Assembly (NCBI GenBank): GCA_963770995.1
Contig: CAVYRS010000001.1
Span: 2,232,001-2,296,000, forward strand
Direction of reading: 5' to 3'
Length of the DNA: 64,000 nucleotides
Origin: CAVSWN01 sp963770995
GTDB lineage: Bacteria > Acidobacteriota > Vicinamibacteria > Vicinamibacterales > CAVVIG01
Within the stretch, counting starts at the first letter, position 1. Every line of letters starts with the position of its first letter. A model generated the notes under the pieces. That model was not told where the DNA came from, made no database searches, and saw nothing but the letters and a program-made list of their open reading frames with translations. The position numbers and the translations under genes are program-made. Below are positions 17,370-25,692 of the stretch, one piece after another.

Positions 17370-18811
17370 TGCGAAACAGCCACGAAAACACGAAATCACG
17401 AAGAAGAACCGGCTTTGGTTTTCGTGCGTTCGTGCTTTCGTGGCAGATCCTCTTGGTGTGTTTCGCCGGTGCAACGGTCTTCACCGCGGACGACTACCCC
17501 TCGAACTACGTGGCGGCGACGCTCGTGCGGCTCAACGACAACGGCGCCTGGTCCTGGTTCATGGACCCGCGCGTCATCGTCCACGACGGCAAGCTGATCG
17601 TCGGTTCAGTTCGCGCCATCGGCAGCAACCAGGCGAATGTCACCGACCCGAGATGGGGCAACGTCGAAATCTCGGTCTACGATCTCGCCACCGCCAAGGT
17701 CGACAACGTCGTGCTGCATCCGCATCTCGAGCAGGACGATCACGATGCGCCGGCGTTCATGCTCCGCAAGGATGGCCGCTACCTGGCGGTCTACAGCAAG
17801 CACACGAAAGAGCGCCGGATGTACTACCGCATCTCGGAGCCGCACAACCCGCTCGTGTGGAGCCCGGCGATGGCTGCGGAGACGCCCGGCGACGATGCGC
17901 CGGTGCGAGGCAACAACGCGACGTACGCGAACCTGTTCCGGATGCCGAGCGGCCGCATCTACAACTTCATTCGCGCGTTCAATCACGACCCGAACTACAT
18001 GTACTCCGATGACGATGGCAGCACGTGGAAGTACGGCGGGCACTGGCTGTACGGCAAGGGCGGCTACAGTCCGTACCTGAAGTACGCGGACGACGGAAAA
18101 GGCACGATCCATTTCATCGCGACGGAGGATCATCCGCGCAACTTCGACAACAGCCTGTATCACGGCTACGTGCGCGACGGGGCCATGTACAAGACGGACG
18201 GCACCCGGGTCAACGCGCTCAGCACCTCGACCGAGGCGACCAACGCGACGTGGGACTTCACGAAGGTCTACCAGGGGACGCCGGACAGCGTGGCGTGGAT
18301 GGTGGACGTCGAGCTCGATTCGAGCGACCGGCCGTACGTGCTCTTCTCGACGCAGGTGGACGGCCGCGGTCTGCCGCGCGGCCAGGGCGGCATGGACCTG
18401 CGGTATCACTACGCCCGCCTCGGCGCGAGCGGATGGCAGCACGAGGAGATCGCCTACGCCGGCACGCGTCTCTATCCGAGCGAAGACGATTACTCCGGTC
18501 TCGGCGCGCTCGATCCCAACAACCCGGACGTGCTCTACATCTCAACCGACGCGGATCCGGTCACGGGCGCGCCGCTGATCAGCACCGCCGACAACACGCG
18601 GCATTACGAGCTGTTTCGGGGTGAGCGCAGCGCGGCCGGCAAGTGGACGTTCACGCCGTTCACGCGCAACTCGGCGTACGACAACCTGCGCCCGTTGATC
18701 CCGAAGTGGAACGACCGGCGCACAGCGATCGTGTGGATGCGGGGAGAGTACGTGGCGAACCAGGGCGAGTGGTACTCGGCGGTCGTGGCGGCGATCGTGC
18801 CGCCGAGATAA
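17366..18811 (+). CDS. Secreted BNR-type beta-propeller enzyme (lyase or glycosidase candidate)
   Basis: A 481-residue exported protein whose body has propeller-like repeats with aromatic and Asp-box-like stretches (ANLFRMPSGRIYNFIRAFNH, YMYSDDDGSTWKYGGHWLY, LYPSEDDYSGLGALDPNNPD). It resembles the BNR_4 group, which contains ulvan and rhamnogalacturonan-type lyases and rhamnosidase-like enzymes, so an action on uronate-rhamnose polysaccharides is a reasonable guess in this sugar cluster. The exact family is not proven. The first 30 residues (NSHENTKSRRR ... FRAFVLSWQ) come from a family C hairpin repeat and precede the hydrophobic core ILLVCFAGATVF. The start overlaps galM by 4 bases; an in-frame ATG follows at 17369. 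Confidence 0.7.
   Translation: MMRNSHENTKSRRRTGFGFRAFVLSWQILLVCFAGATVFTADDYPSNYVAATLVRLNDNGAWSWFMDPRVIVHDGKLIVGSVRAIGSNQANVTDPRWGNVEISVYDLATAKVDNVVLHPHLEQDDHDAPAFMLRKDGRYLAVYSKHTKERRMYYRISEPHNPLVWSPAMAAETPGDDAPVRGNNATYANLFRMPSGRIYNFIRAFNHDPNYMYSDDDGSTWKYGGHWLYGKGGYSPYLKYADDGKGTIHFIATEDHPRNFDNSLYHGYVRDGAMYKTDGTRVNALSTSTEATNATWDFTKVYQGTPDSVAWMVDVELDSSDRPYVLFSTQVDGRGLPRGQGGMDLRYHYARLGASGWQHEEIAYAGTRLYPSEDDYSGLGALDPNNPDVLYISTDADPVTGAPLISTADNTRHYELFRGERSAAGKWTFTPFTRNSAYDNLRPLIPKWNDRRTAIVWMRGEYVANQGEWYSAVVAAIVPPR
17380..17443. repeat. Family C hairpin repeat inside a signal-peptide region
   Basis: Second copy of the CACGAAA-unit hairpin, again flanked by GAAACAG and CAGATCC and again placed in the signal-peptide codons of a secreted protein (residues 5-26 of the BNR-type enzyme). 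Arms are about 25 bases with a short GC-rich loop. Confidence 0.85.
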
Positions 18812-18817
18812 CGGAGA

Positions 18818-18961
18818 ATATGGAGGGCACGGGATCACACGGAGTCGCGAAGGAACGGAGGCGCGCGGAGAAGACTGGGTTCGAACTGCAGCGCTGATTC
18901 CTCCGTGTTGCTTCGTGGCTTCGTTACTTCGTGTTGAACCGTGATCTTCGTCACCTCCGTT
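18818..18961. repeat. Family D element, short copy
   Basis: The 166-base gap between the BNR-type and DUF2264 genes is filled by an imperfect inverted repeat: GGGATCACACGGAG and CGAAGGAACGGAGGCGC on the left return as TCGTGGCTTCGTTACTTCGTG and ACCGTGATCTTCGTC on the right. It has the outer arms of the longer family D elements at 35.4, 46.3 and 53.3 kb but lacks their central hairpin. Confidence 0.75.
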
Positions 18962-18977
18962 CCCGCGAGTTGAGCCG

Positions 18978-20253
18978 ATGGATCGACGCGAGTTCCTGAA
19001 ACAGGCGGGCGTAGTGAGCGCGGTGGCGGCGCTGCCCGATGCCGCGCGGCCGGCGCAGCGCGACGGCGCCCAGTCAAACGACCGAGACATCTGGATCGCC
19101 GCCATGCGCCGGCTCGCCGACCCGGTGCTGACCAACGCGGCGAACGGCACGCTGAAGGCGAGGATGCCGGTCGAACAGGCCGCGGGCGCCGACCGGCGGG
19201 CGGTAACGCACCTCGAGGCGATCGGCCGGTTGCTCGCCGGCATCGCGCCGTGGATTGAACTGGGCGAGGACCCTTCGACAGGCTCAGGGCAGGCAGCATC
19301 GAGAGACGAAAGTGAAGGACGGCTGCGCGCGCAGTATGCGGATCTGGCGCGGCGCGCGATTGCGTCGGCCGTCGACCCATCGTCGCCGGACTTCTTGAAC
19401 TTCACGCGCGATCGGCAGCCGCTGGTCGACGCGGCGTTTCTCGCGCAGGGACTCCTCCGCGCGCCACGCGCCCTGCGCGAGCGCTCGAGCCCCGCGACGA
19501 CGCGACAACTGGTCGCGGCGCTCGAGTCGACGCGCGCCATCGTGCCTGGCTTCAACAACTGGCTGCTGTTCTCGGCGACGGTCGAAGCCGGGCTTGAAGT
19601 CGCTCGGCGCGGGCTGGGACACGCATGCGCGTGGACTACGCGCTCCGCCAGCACGACCAGTGGTACAAGGGCGACGGCGCCTACGGCGACGGTCCCGAGT
19701 TTCATTGGGACTACTACAACAGCTTCGTGATCCACCCGATGCTCGTCGACGTGCTCGAACGCGCTGCGCAGACGAGTCGCCCGCGTGGAAGGATCTGGCG
19801 GGCCGCGGAGCAGGCGCGCGCGACGCGCTACGCCGCCGTGCAGGAACGGCTCATCGCGCCCGACGGCAGCTTCCCGCCGATCGGCCGCTCGATCGCCTAT
19901 CGCTGCGGCGCGTTTCACGCGCTGGCGCAGGCGGCTCTGCGGACGCGCGCTGCCGGAGGGCGTCTCACCCGCCCAGGTTCGCGGCGCGCTCACCGCGGTC
20001 ATCCGGCGATCGCTCGAGGCGCCCGACACGTTCGACGCCGAACGGCTGGCTGCGCATCGGCTTCTGCGGCCACCAGCCGGGAATCGGCGAGACGTACATC
20101 TCAACCGGCAGCCTGTATCTCTGCGCCGTCGGCCTGCTGCCGCTCGGCCTGCCGGCCTCGGACGAATTCTGGTCGGCGCCGCCGCAGCCGTGGACGTCGG
20201 CGAAGGCATGGTCCGGGCAGGCGTTTCCGATCGATCACGCGCTCGCCCCGTAG
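18978..20253 (+). pseudogene. DUF2264-family protein, broken by several frameshifts
   Basis: Begins with a Tat-like signal (MDRREFLKQAGVVSAVAAL) and reads well in pieces: WIAAMRRLADPVLTNAANGTL and VPGFNNWLLFSATVEAGL in the first frame; GAGWDT in a second; RVDYALRQHDQWYKGDGAYG and FHWDYYNSFVIHPMLVDVL in a third; LPEGVSPAQVRGALTAVIRR in a fourth segment; and GFCGHQPGIGETYISTGSLY at the end. That needs shifts near 19598, 19623, 19945 and 20035. DUF2264 proteins are (alpha/alpha)-barrel-like and occur in polysaccharide loci, probably as glycoside-active enzymes. The conserved order of all segments shows a formerly complete protein of about 420 residues; a family E repeat (19271-19293) is also read through. 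Confidence 0.7.
19271..19293. repeat. Family E repeat inside the DUF2264 gene
   Basis: CCCTTCGACAGGCTCAGGGC followed by AGG: one half-palindrome of the dispersed CTTCGACA/GCTCAGG repeat, translated as PSTGSGQAA within the DUF2264 protein. Confidence 0.75.
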
Positions 20254-20291
20254 GGCCGAGTGGCCGAGAAGAAGCCGGTGGAGGAATAGCA

Positions 20292-21136
20292 GTGCATCGA
20301 CGCCATCTCGTCACGTTCGGCCTGCTCGGAGTGCTGTTTACCCCGCAAGCTACTGCGCAGCGCCGATCCGTGGAAGTCGGCTACACAACAACGCTGCAAA
20401 GCGTCGCCGCGGCGAAAGCGGCCGGATTCGAGTACGTCGAACTGAGCACGACGGAGCTCGCCGGGCTTTCGGACGCTGACTTTGAAAGGCAGCCGCGCAG
20501 GTCCGGCAAGTCGGACTTCCAGTGCCGGCCGCGTACCTGTTTCTGCCGCCGACTCTCAAGGTGACGGGACCGGACATCGACCCGGAGCAGCAGATCGCGT
20601 ACGTCAGAAAAGCCTTCACACGGCTGGCAAGCCTCGGCACGCAGATCGTCGTGTTTGGCAGCGGCCCCGCGCGCAAGGTCCCCGACGGATTCCCGAAGGA
20701 TCAGGCGTTCCAGCAGCTCGTCGCGTTCGGCCGGCGCATCGCTCCCGAAGCCAGGGCACGAGGCATCACGGTGACCGTCGAGCCGCAGCGGCGCGAGGAA
20801 ACCAACATCATCAACTCGGCGGCCGAAGGTCTCAGTCTCGTGAACGCGATCGGCGATGCCAACTTCCAGCTGATGATCGACTTCTATCACCTGGCCAGCG
20901 AAAAGGAAGATCCCGCGATCATCGTCCGCGCCGGTGAGCACATCCGGCATCTGCACATGGCGAATCCGGCAGGGCGGGTCTTCCCGCGCACGTGGGAGGA
21001 ATACGCCTACGCACCGTTCTTCGCGGCCCTGAAGGCGATCGGATATGACAGGCGCATCAGCGTGGAAGCGTCAACGAAGGACCTTCCGGTGGACGCGCCG
21101 CTGGCGGTCGCGCTGCTGCACAGGGCATTTCGGTAA
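20292..21136 (+). CDS. Secreted TIM-barrel sugar isomerase/epimerase-like protein, one frameshift
   Basis: An AP-endonuclease-2-type TIM barrel with an N-terminal signal (HLVTFGLLGVLFTPQATAQ) after a GTG start at 20292. The first strand VEVGYTTTLQSVAAAKAAGFEYVELS and the later ITVTVEPQRREETNIINSAAEG, QLMIDFYHLASE, HLHMANPAGR and RRISVEASTK give the metal ligands Glu, Asp-His and Glu expected of the xylose isomerase-like fold. One base is missing near 20488, between GLSDADFER and AAAQVRQVGLPVPAAYLFLP. Members epimerise or isomerise sugars or hydrolyse sugar derivatives; a secreted one beside DUF2264 and Gfo/Idh proteins points to glycan breakdown. Confidence 0.7.
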
Positions 21137-21249
21137 TCGGCCTCGATCACCTGCACGGATCCGTTCGCCAACGCGCGGATCGTCGACGCCACCCTTGACG
21201 CTCAGTTCATCGACGCTGCAAATTCGTAAGAAAAAGCCTTGAACCAGCA

Positions 21250-21269
21250 TTGACAACATTAGTTGTCAA
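21250..21269 (+). promoter_or_regulatory. Palindromic operator overlapping the -35 box of the ArsR-like gene
   Basis: TTGACAACATTAGTTGTCAA has two perfect 8-base arms around ATTA, and its left arm contains an ideal -35 hexamer TTGACA. It lies 16 bases before the GTG start of the regulator. Binding here would block RNA polymerase, as expected for an autorepressor of the ArsR type. No strong -10 is visible in the short remaining space, so transcription may be nearly leaderless. Confidence 0.7.
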
Positions 21270-21284
21270 GGCTACCATCTCCCC

Positions 21285-21887
21285 GTGCTCGACATCCAAG
21301 TCATCGATGATCCGGCAGCGGCGACGGCGGCTTTGGAGCCCACGCGGAGTCGACTCCTCTCCGAGCTGGCCGCGCCCGCCTCGGCGGCGACGCTGGCCGC
21401 GCGGGTTGGCCTGGCACGGCAGAAAGTCAACTACCACCTGCGCGCGCTGGAGGCGCACGGGCTGGTGCGGCTGTCACAGGAACGCATGTGGGGCGGGCTG
21501 ACGGAACGGCTGCTCGTGGCGACGGCCGCTTCCTACGTTGTGTCGCCGAGCGCCCTGGGCCCGGTCGCCACGGATCCGAATCGGGAAGTCGATAGGCTGT
21601 CCGCGAGCTATCTCATCGCCCTGGGCGCACGGGTCGTTCGCGAGGTGGGCGACCTTGTTCGTCGTGCCAAAAAGGCGGGCAAACGCCTGGCGACCCTGGC
21701 GGTGGATACCGAGGTTCGCTTCCGGTCGGCGACGGACCGGGCGGCTTTCAGCCACGAACTCGCCGAGGCGATCACGAAACTGGTTTCGAAGTACCACGAT
21801 GAATCCGCCCCCGGCGGCCGCGCGCATCGCCTGGTCGTCGTGGCGCACCCTCTGCCGCAGAAATCCGATCCCAAGGAGCCATCATGA
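21285..21887 (+). CDS. ArsR-like winged-helix transcriptional regulator
   Basis: A 200-residue regulator starting at GTG 21285. The winged helix covers residues 15 to 75, with the recognition region ATLAARVGLARQKVNYHLRALEAHGLVRL. No Cys metal site typical of metal-sensing ArsR proteins is visible, so the signal is probably an organic ligand or redox state. The C-terminal 120 residues are mostly helical. The stop overlaps the start of the SRPBCC gene (ATGA), the classic regulator-SRPBCC pair, and the perfect palindrome at 21250-21269 is its likely own operator. Confidence 0.85.
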   Translation: MLDIQVIDDPAAATAALEPTRSRLLSELAAPASAATLAARVGLARQKVNYHLRALEAHGLVRLSQERMWGGLTERLLVATAASYVVSPSALGPVATDPNREVDRLSASYLIALGARVVREVGDLVRRAKKAGKRLATLAVDTEVRFRSATDRAAFSHELAEAITKLVSKYHDESAPGGRAHRLVVVAHPLPQKSDPKEPS

Positions 21888-22705
21888 GCGTGAAGAAAGA
21901 AACCTCCGGACGCCGTTCGGTCCAGGTCGAAGTCGAGGTCCCCGGAACGCCGGAGGAAGTCTGGCAGGCCATCGCCACCGGGCCGGGTATTTCGTCCTGG
22001 TTCGTGCCGACTGAGTTCGAGGAGCGCGACGGGAAGCCCGTCGCCGTGACGTTGAACTTCGGCCCGGGCATGGAGTCCCGTTCCGTCGTGACCACCTGGG
22101 ATCCGCCGCGAACGTTTGCCGCGCAGGGCGACGGCTGGGGCGGCTCGCCGCCCATCGCAGACGAGTGGACCGTCGAAGCGCGCGCGGGAGGCACGTGCGT
22201 CGTCCGCGTAGTGCACAGCCTCTTCGCCAGCACGGACGACTGGGACAATCAACTGGAAGGCACCGAATCCGGCTGGCCTGGCTTCTTCCGCATCCTGCGG
22301 ATCTATCTCACGCACTTCCGCGGCCAACGCTCCGCGATGATGCAGTGGATGGCCCCCACCGCGGGAACCGAAGCGGCGGCCTGGGAAACGCTGACCGCGG
22401 CATTGGGGCTGAACGGCGTGAACGCCGGGCAGCGTTGGACCGCCCCGGCGGGCGTCCCGGCGCTCAGCGGCGTAGTGGAGCACGTCAGCCAGAGTCCGTG
22501 CAACGCCCTGCTGCGGCTCGACAAGCCGGGGCCGGGGGCCGCCGCCCTTGGCGCCGTCAACTGTGGCGGCCCGATCATGGTCACGCTAAGCTTCTACCTC
22601 TACGGCGATCAGGCGGCCGGAGCCGTCGCCCGCGAGACACCGCTCTGGCAAGCGTGGATTCAAGAACGCTTCCCGATGCCGTCGGAGCCGATCAAGAGTG
22701 AATGA
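21884..22705 (+). CDS. SRPBCC (AHSA1-like) ligand-binding domain protein
   Basis: A 273-residue cytoplasmic protein with an N-terminal START/Bet-v-1-like hydrophobic cavity domain: VQVEVEVPGTPEEVWQAIATGPGISSWFVP is the standard opening, followed by TTWDPPRTFAAQGDGWGG. The C-terminal 100 residues after the barrel (VEHVSQSPCNALLRLDKPGPG) look like a second, partly related domain. Such proteins are commonly paired with ArsR regulators; their ligands are mostly unknown. It overlaps the regulator by 4 bases and the following amidohydrolase by 8 bases, forming a three-gene operon. Confidence 0.8.
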   Translation: MSVKKETSGRRSVQVEVEVPGTPEEVWQAIATGPGISSWFVPTEFEERDGKPVAVTLNFGPGMESRSVVTTWDPPRTFAAQGDGWGGSPPIADEWTVEARAGGTCVVRVVHSLFASTDDWDNQLEGTESGWPGFFRILRIYLTHFRGQRSAMMQWMAPTAGTEAAAWETLTAALGLNGVNAGQRWTAPAGVPALSGVVEHVSQSPCNALLRLDKPGPGAAALGAVNCGGPIMVTLSFYLYGDQAAGAVARETPLWQAWIQERFPMPSEPIKSE

Positions 22706-23678
22706 TCGCGGAATCTCGCTGACTCGACGCCAGATCCTCGTCGGAGGAATTGGCGCGGCGCTCTTCCTGCCTCGAAGGGTCCGCGCGAAAGCATCGCAGC
22801 CGGCCACACCGGTGAACTTCGACATGCCGGCCGGCTCGTGCGACTCTCACACCCACATCCACGGCGATCCGGCGAAGTTCCCGTTCTATTCCGGACGCGT
22901 CTACACGCCGGAGACCGCGCTGCCCGACGAGATGGCCGCTCTGCACAAGGCGCTGAAGGTGCAGCGGGTCGTGATCGTCACACCAAGCGTGTACGGTACG
23001 GACAACTCGGCGACGTTGTACGGCATGCAGTCGCGCGGACCGGACGCGCGGGGTGTCGCTGTCATCGACGACACGACCCCTGAGAGCGCACTCGACGCCA
23101 TGGGCCGCGCCGGCGTCCGCGGCATCCGTCTCAACCTGGCGACGGAGGGCATCAACGACTCGGCCGTCGGTCGTCAGCGGCTTCAAAGTGCGATCGAACG
23201 AATGCAGCGGCGCAACTGGCACGTCCAGGTTTACACCAACCTCGCCATGGTTGCCGCCATCAAAGATGTGGTCGCCGGCGCCTCCGTTCCGATCGTGTTC
23301 GATCACTTCGGCGGCGCCCAGGCTCAGCTCGGAACGGGACAACCCGGCTTCGCTGAATTGCTCGAGCTCGTGCGGTCGGGAAAGGCCTACGTCAAGATCT
23401 CCGGGGCCTATCGCAGTTCCACATTCGCTCCAGACTATTCCAACGTCGTGCCGCTCGCGCGAGCGCTCATCGCGGCGAACTCCGACCGCATCGTGTGGGG
23501 CACGGACTGGCCGCATCCGAATTCAGTCACGCCGCCAGGACGCAAGCCAACCGAAGTCACACCGCTTCTGCAGATCGACGATGGCCGGTTGCTCAATCAG
23601 TTGCCGGTGTGGGCGCCGGATTCGCTGATCCGAAAGAAGATCCTCGTAGACAACCCGGTTCGCCTATACGGGTTTTGA
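22698..23678 (+). CDS. Tat-exported amidohydrolase
   Basis: A 326-residue TIM-barrel hydrolase with a twin-arginine leader (SLTRRQILVGGIGAALFL). The metal motif CDSHTHIHGDPAKFP and the C-terminal RIVWGTDWPHPNSV are typical of the 2-pyrone-4,6-dicarboxylate lactonase/amidohydrolase_2 group, and FDHFGGAQAQ carries the mid-barrel ligand His. It likely hydrolyses a lactone or cyclic ester. The GTG start at 22698 overlaps the SRPBCC gene. A relative sits in the deoxysugar operon at 13.6 kb, but this one is exported. Confidence 0.8.
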   Translation: MNDRGISLTRRQILVGGIGAALFLPRRVRAKASQPATPVNFDMPAGSCDSHTHIHGDPAKFPFYSGRVYTPETALPDEMAALHKALKVQRVVIVTPSVYGTDNSATLYGMQSRGPDARGVAVIDDTTPESALDAMGRAGVRGIRLNLATEGINDSAVGRQRLQSAIERMQRRNWHVQVYTNLAMVAAIKDVVAGASVPIVFDHFGGAQAQLGTGQPGFAELLELVRSGKAYVKISGAYRSSTFAPDYSNVVPLARALIAANSDRIVWGTDWPHPNSVTPPGRKPTEVTPLLQIDDGRLLNQLPVWAPDSLIRKKILVDNPVRLYGF

Positions 23679-23731
23679 GACTATAGAGAGACTGCCGACG
23701 GTCCAGACGCCGCACCAATAGGAGCGCATTC

Positions 23732-24112
23732 ATGGCGTACGCAATCGCACCCATGCTGTCGGTTCGGAACGGCGCGCGCGGGGTCGAATTCTATAAGGCG
23801 GCGTTCAGCGCGGCCGAAGTGTACCGCGTCGAAGATCCATCCGGCGCCGTCGTCTCTCGCCTGTCCATCAACGGCGCGGAGTTCTGGGTGAGCGACGAGT
23901 CCCCCGAGCATGGCAACTTCAGTCCCGAATCGCTGGGCGGCGGCTCGGTCCGGATGATTCTCACCGTGCCCGATCCTGATTCGAGCTTCGCAACAGCCGT
24001 TGCCGCCGGGGCTCGAGAGATTGCCGCCGTCAAGAACCAGCACGGCTGGCGCGTGGGTCGTGTCGCGGATCCGTTCGGTCACCACTGGGAGATCGGTCGT
24101 CCCCTTGCGTGA
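23732..24112 (+). CDS. VOC-family (glyoxalase/bleomycin-resistance-like) protein
   Basis: A 126-residue protein with the paired beta-alpha-beta modules of the vicinal oxygen chelate fold: MLSVRNGARGVEFYKAAFSAAEVYRVEDP is the first module and VRMILTVPDPDSSFATAVAAGAR the second, ending with DPFGHHWEIGRPL. It resembles PhnB-like proteins of unassigned function. It follows the amidohydrolase by 53 bases in the same direction and converges with the minus-strand membrane genes. Confidence 0.8.
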   Translation: MAYAIAPMLSVRNGARGVEFYKAAFSAAEVYRVEDPSGAVVSRLSINGAEFWVSDESPEHGNFSPESLGGGSVRMILTVPDPDSSFATAVAAGAREIAAVKNQHGWRVGRVADPFGHHWEIGRPLA

Positions 24113-24125
24113 TCGCTCGAGAGCG

Positions 24126-24536
24126 TCAGGCGTCCTGCCGGAACGCCGGCCACGCGTCACGCAAGTACAGGCCAAACGGAATCCACCAGATCACGTCGTT
24201 GGTCACACACAGCACGAACGCAGACGAGGGCCAGACGCCGGTCTGAATCAGCCAGACCATCCCGATCGGGCCCAGGACTTTTCCCAGTAGGCCAACGGCG
24301 GCGATCAACCAGCCGCGCTCGAGGCGTCGCGCGACTTCGAGGTAGAGAATCCCGTAGATGCCCACGACCATGCCCAGGCATGCGAACACGGCGGGATGGT
24401 TCGCAAGCGGCATCCCGGTGAAGCGAAAGAGCCACTGCGGATCAAGGCTGCTCCATGCGCCCCACGCCATGTTGTAGACGCCTGCAGCGACGAACACCGC
24501 GCGATGGAACCGGCTCCGCGCGATCACCGCTTCCAT
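24126..24536 (-). CDS. Small integral membrane protein of unknown function
   Basis: A 136-residue protein with four predicted membrane helices (VFVAAGVYNMAWGAWSSLDP; VFACLGMVVGIYGILYLEVA; WLIAAVGLLGKVLGPIGMVW; VLCVTNDVIWWIPFGLYL). The order and the short loops resemble small alkyl-quinolone or DoxX-like membrane proteins, but I do not recognise the family. The ATG at 24536 comes 4 bases after the stop of the upstream membrane protein gene, so both are probably co-translated. Confidence 0.7.
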   Translation of the reverse strand: MEAVIARSRFHRAVFVAAGVYNMAWGAWSSLDPQWLFRFTGMPLANHPAVFACLGMVVGIYGILYLEVARRLERGWLIAAVGLLGKVLGPIGMVWLIQTGVWPSSAFVLCVTNDVIWWIPFGLYLRDAWPAFRQDA

Positions 24537-24540
24537 CGCT

Positions 24541-25122
24541 TCACCGTCCGCTCGCCGGCCTGCCCTGAGCCTGGTCGAAGGGCGCCGGCTTCCAGGGCCA
24601 ACTGCCGCGCGGGAGTTCCAGCGCCGCATAGAGATCGCGCACGCCTGACAGGAAGACGCCAGCCGCCATCGTGAACAGGGCCCAACGGAGCGCGTCCGGC
24701 ATCTCGATCCAGTCGACGACGAGCGCCGTCGGGAGCGTCCACCATCGCCCAATGGCCGGGAGCACGTGGGCGACCATCGCGCCGTAGAGGATGCCCATGA
24801 CCGCGTGGGTCACGCGCTCGCCTCCGTACACATCGCCGAGCTGCTTCCGGACGGCGATCTCCACGACGAAGTCGGTCAGCGTGAGCGCGATTTCCGCGAC
24901 GAAGACGGCGACGAGGGCGAGCGCCCACATGCCCTGCCACGCGATCCACGGAAGCGTGGCGAACAGGACCGCGTAAAAGAAGTCTCGCGCGGCGTGCAGC
25001 TTCAGCTCGGAGGCGGCCTGCTTGCCACGCGCGGGGAGCCGGGCGCGCCACTCATGGTAGTAGACGGTGTCGAACGCGCCGATGACACCTTGGATGGCGA
25101 GCAGCCAGAGTGCGACGATCAT
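24541..25122 (-). CDS. Integral membrane protein of unknown function
   Basis: A 193-residue protein with about five membrane helices: MIVALWLLAIQGVIGAFDTV, FFYAVLFATLPWIAWQG, ALALVAVFVAEIALTLTDF, HAVMGILYGAMVAHVLPAIG and FTMAAGVFLSGVRDLYAAL. Its last residues, APFDQAQGRPASGR, are coded by a family E repeat (24559-24582), so the C-terminus looks extended by the repeat. The start overlaps the DUF4166 gene stop by 4 bases, and the stop lies just before the next membrane gene. Function unknown. Confidence 0.7.
   Translation of the reverse strand: MIVALWLLAIQGVIGAFDTVYYHEWRARLPARGKQAASELKLHAARDFFYAVLFATLPWIAWQGMWALALVAVFVAEIALTLTDFVVEIAVRKQLGDVYGGERVTHAVMGILYGAMVAHVLPAIGRWWTLPTALVVDWIEMPDALRWALFTMAAGVFLSGVRDLYAALELPRGSWPWKPAPFDQAQGRPASGR
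24559..24582. repeat. Family E repeat at the 3' end of a membrane-protein gene
   Basis: CCTGCCCTGAGCCTGGTCGA followed by AGGG: a reversed copy of the repeat seen at 19271-19293. It is translated as the C-terminal residues of the membrane protein. Confidence 0.75.
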
Positions 25123-25682
25123 GACGCCGTCTCCTCGATGTCGATGACACCATCGTACGCGAGCACGAGGCCAACTCCCGGGGCCGCGATGCGGACGTCG
25201 ACGTGGATTCGACGCGCGCCGGCCGGATCTTCGCGGGCGTTCACGTTCGGCGCCCATCGTGCCGGCACGCGGACACGCATGGAGCCGAACCACAACGCCG
25301 CGCCGACCTGTCGATAGAGGAGGCTTCCCTCAGCGACATCGAGACGAAACCGAAGCTCGAGCAAGCCGAGGCGCTCGGCGAGCTCGCCGTCGCCTGTCTG
25401 GTATTGCCGCGTGTCCATGCGCCGGCCGTCGAAGGTTCGTCGCCACCATTCACCAGTGCCCTGTGGCGTGATGACCAGCCGGGTGTCGGACGCGTCGCTG
25501 GCACGCGGCAGACGCAGCAACCGCACAAGCAGACGAGCCGCAGCGCTGCGGCCGTGGGCGATTCGAAGCCGGCCGCTGCCACGAACCATCGCCGTTGTGA
25601 CGTGAGCGGCGCGCACCGCTTCCGACAACTGCAGCCATGACGAGCCCATGACTCGCGCGTAGAGCCCGGAAGAGCCGGTCAC
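25119..25682 (-). CDS. DUF4166 domain protein
   Basis: A 187-residue protein with the DUF4166 pattern: GLYARVMGSSWLQLSEAVRAAH at the start, then RGSGRLRIAHGRSAAARLLVRLLRLPRASD, and GEWWRRTFDGRRMDTRQYQ in the middle. DUF4166 often occurs alone beside membrane proteins or as the C-terminal domain of saccharopine-dehydrogenase-like proteins; its reaction is unknown. It overlaps the downstream membrane-protein start by 4 bases (ATGA). The GH106 gene upstream ends 10 bases before its start, so it may be transcribed with the rhamnose genes. Confidence 0.7.
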   Translation of the reverse strand: MTGSSGLYARVMGSSWLQLSEAVRAAHVTTAMVRGSGRLRIAHGRSAAARLLVRLLRLPRASDASDTRLVITPQGTGEWWRRTFDGRRMDTRQYQTGDGELAERLGLLELRFRLDVAEGSLLYRQVGAALWFGSMRVRVPARWAPNVNAREDPAGARRIHVDVRIAAPGVGLVLAYDGVIDIEETAS

Positions 25683-25692
25683 GAGCTAGTGT

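Noticed and set aside
18542..20314. 590-residue minus-strand frame across the DUF2264 region
   Set aside because: Antisense to recognisable DUF2264 segments and rich in Arg/Ser/Pro; no family resemblance.
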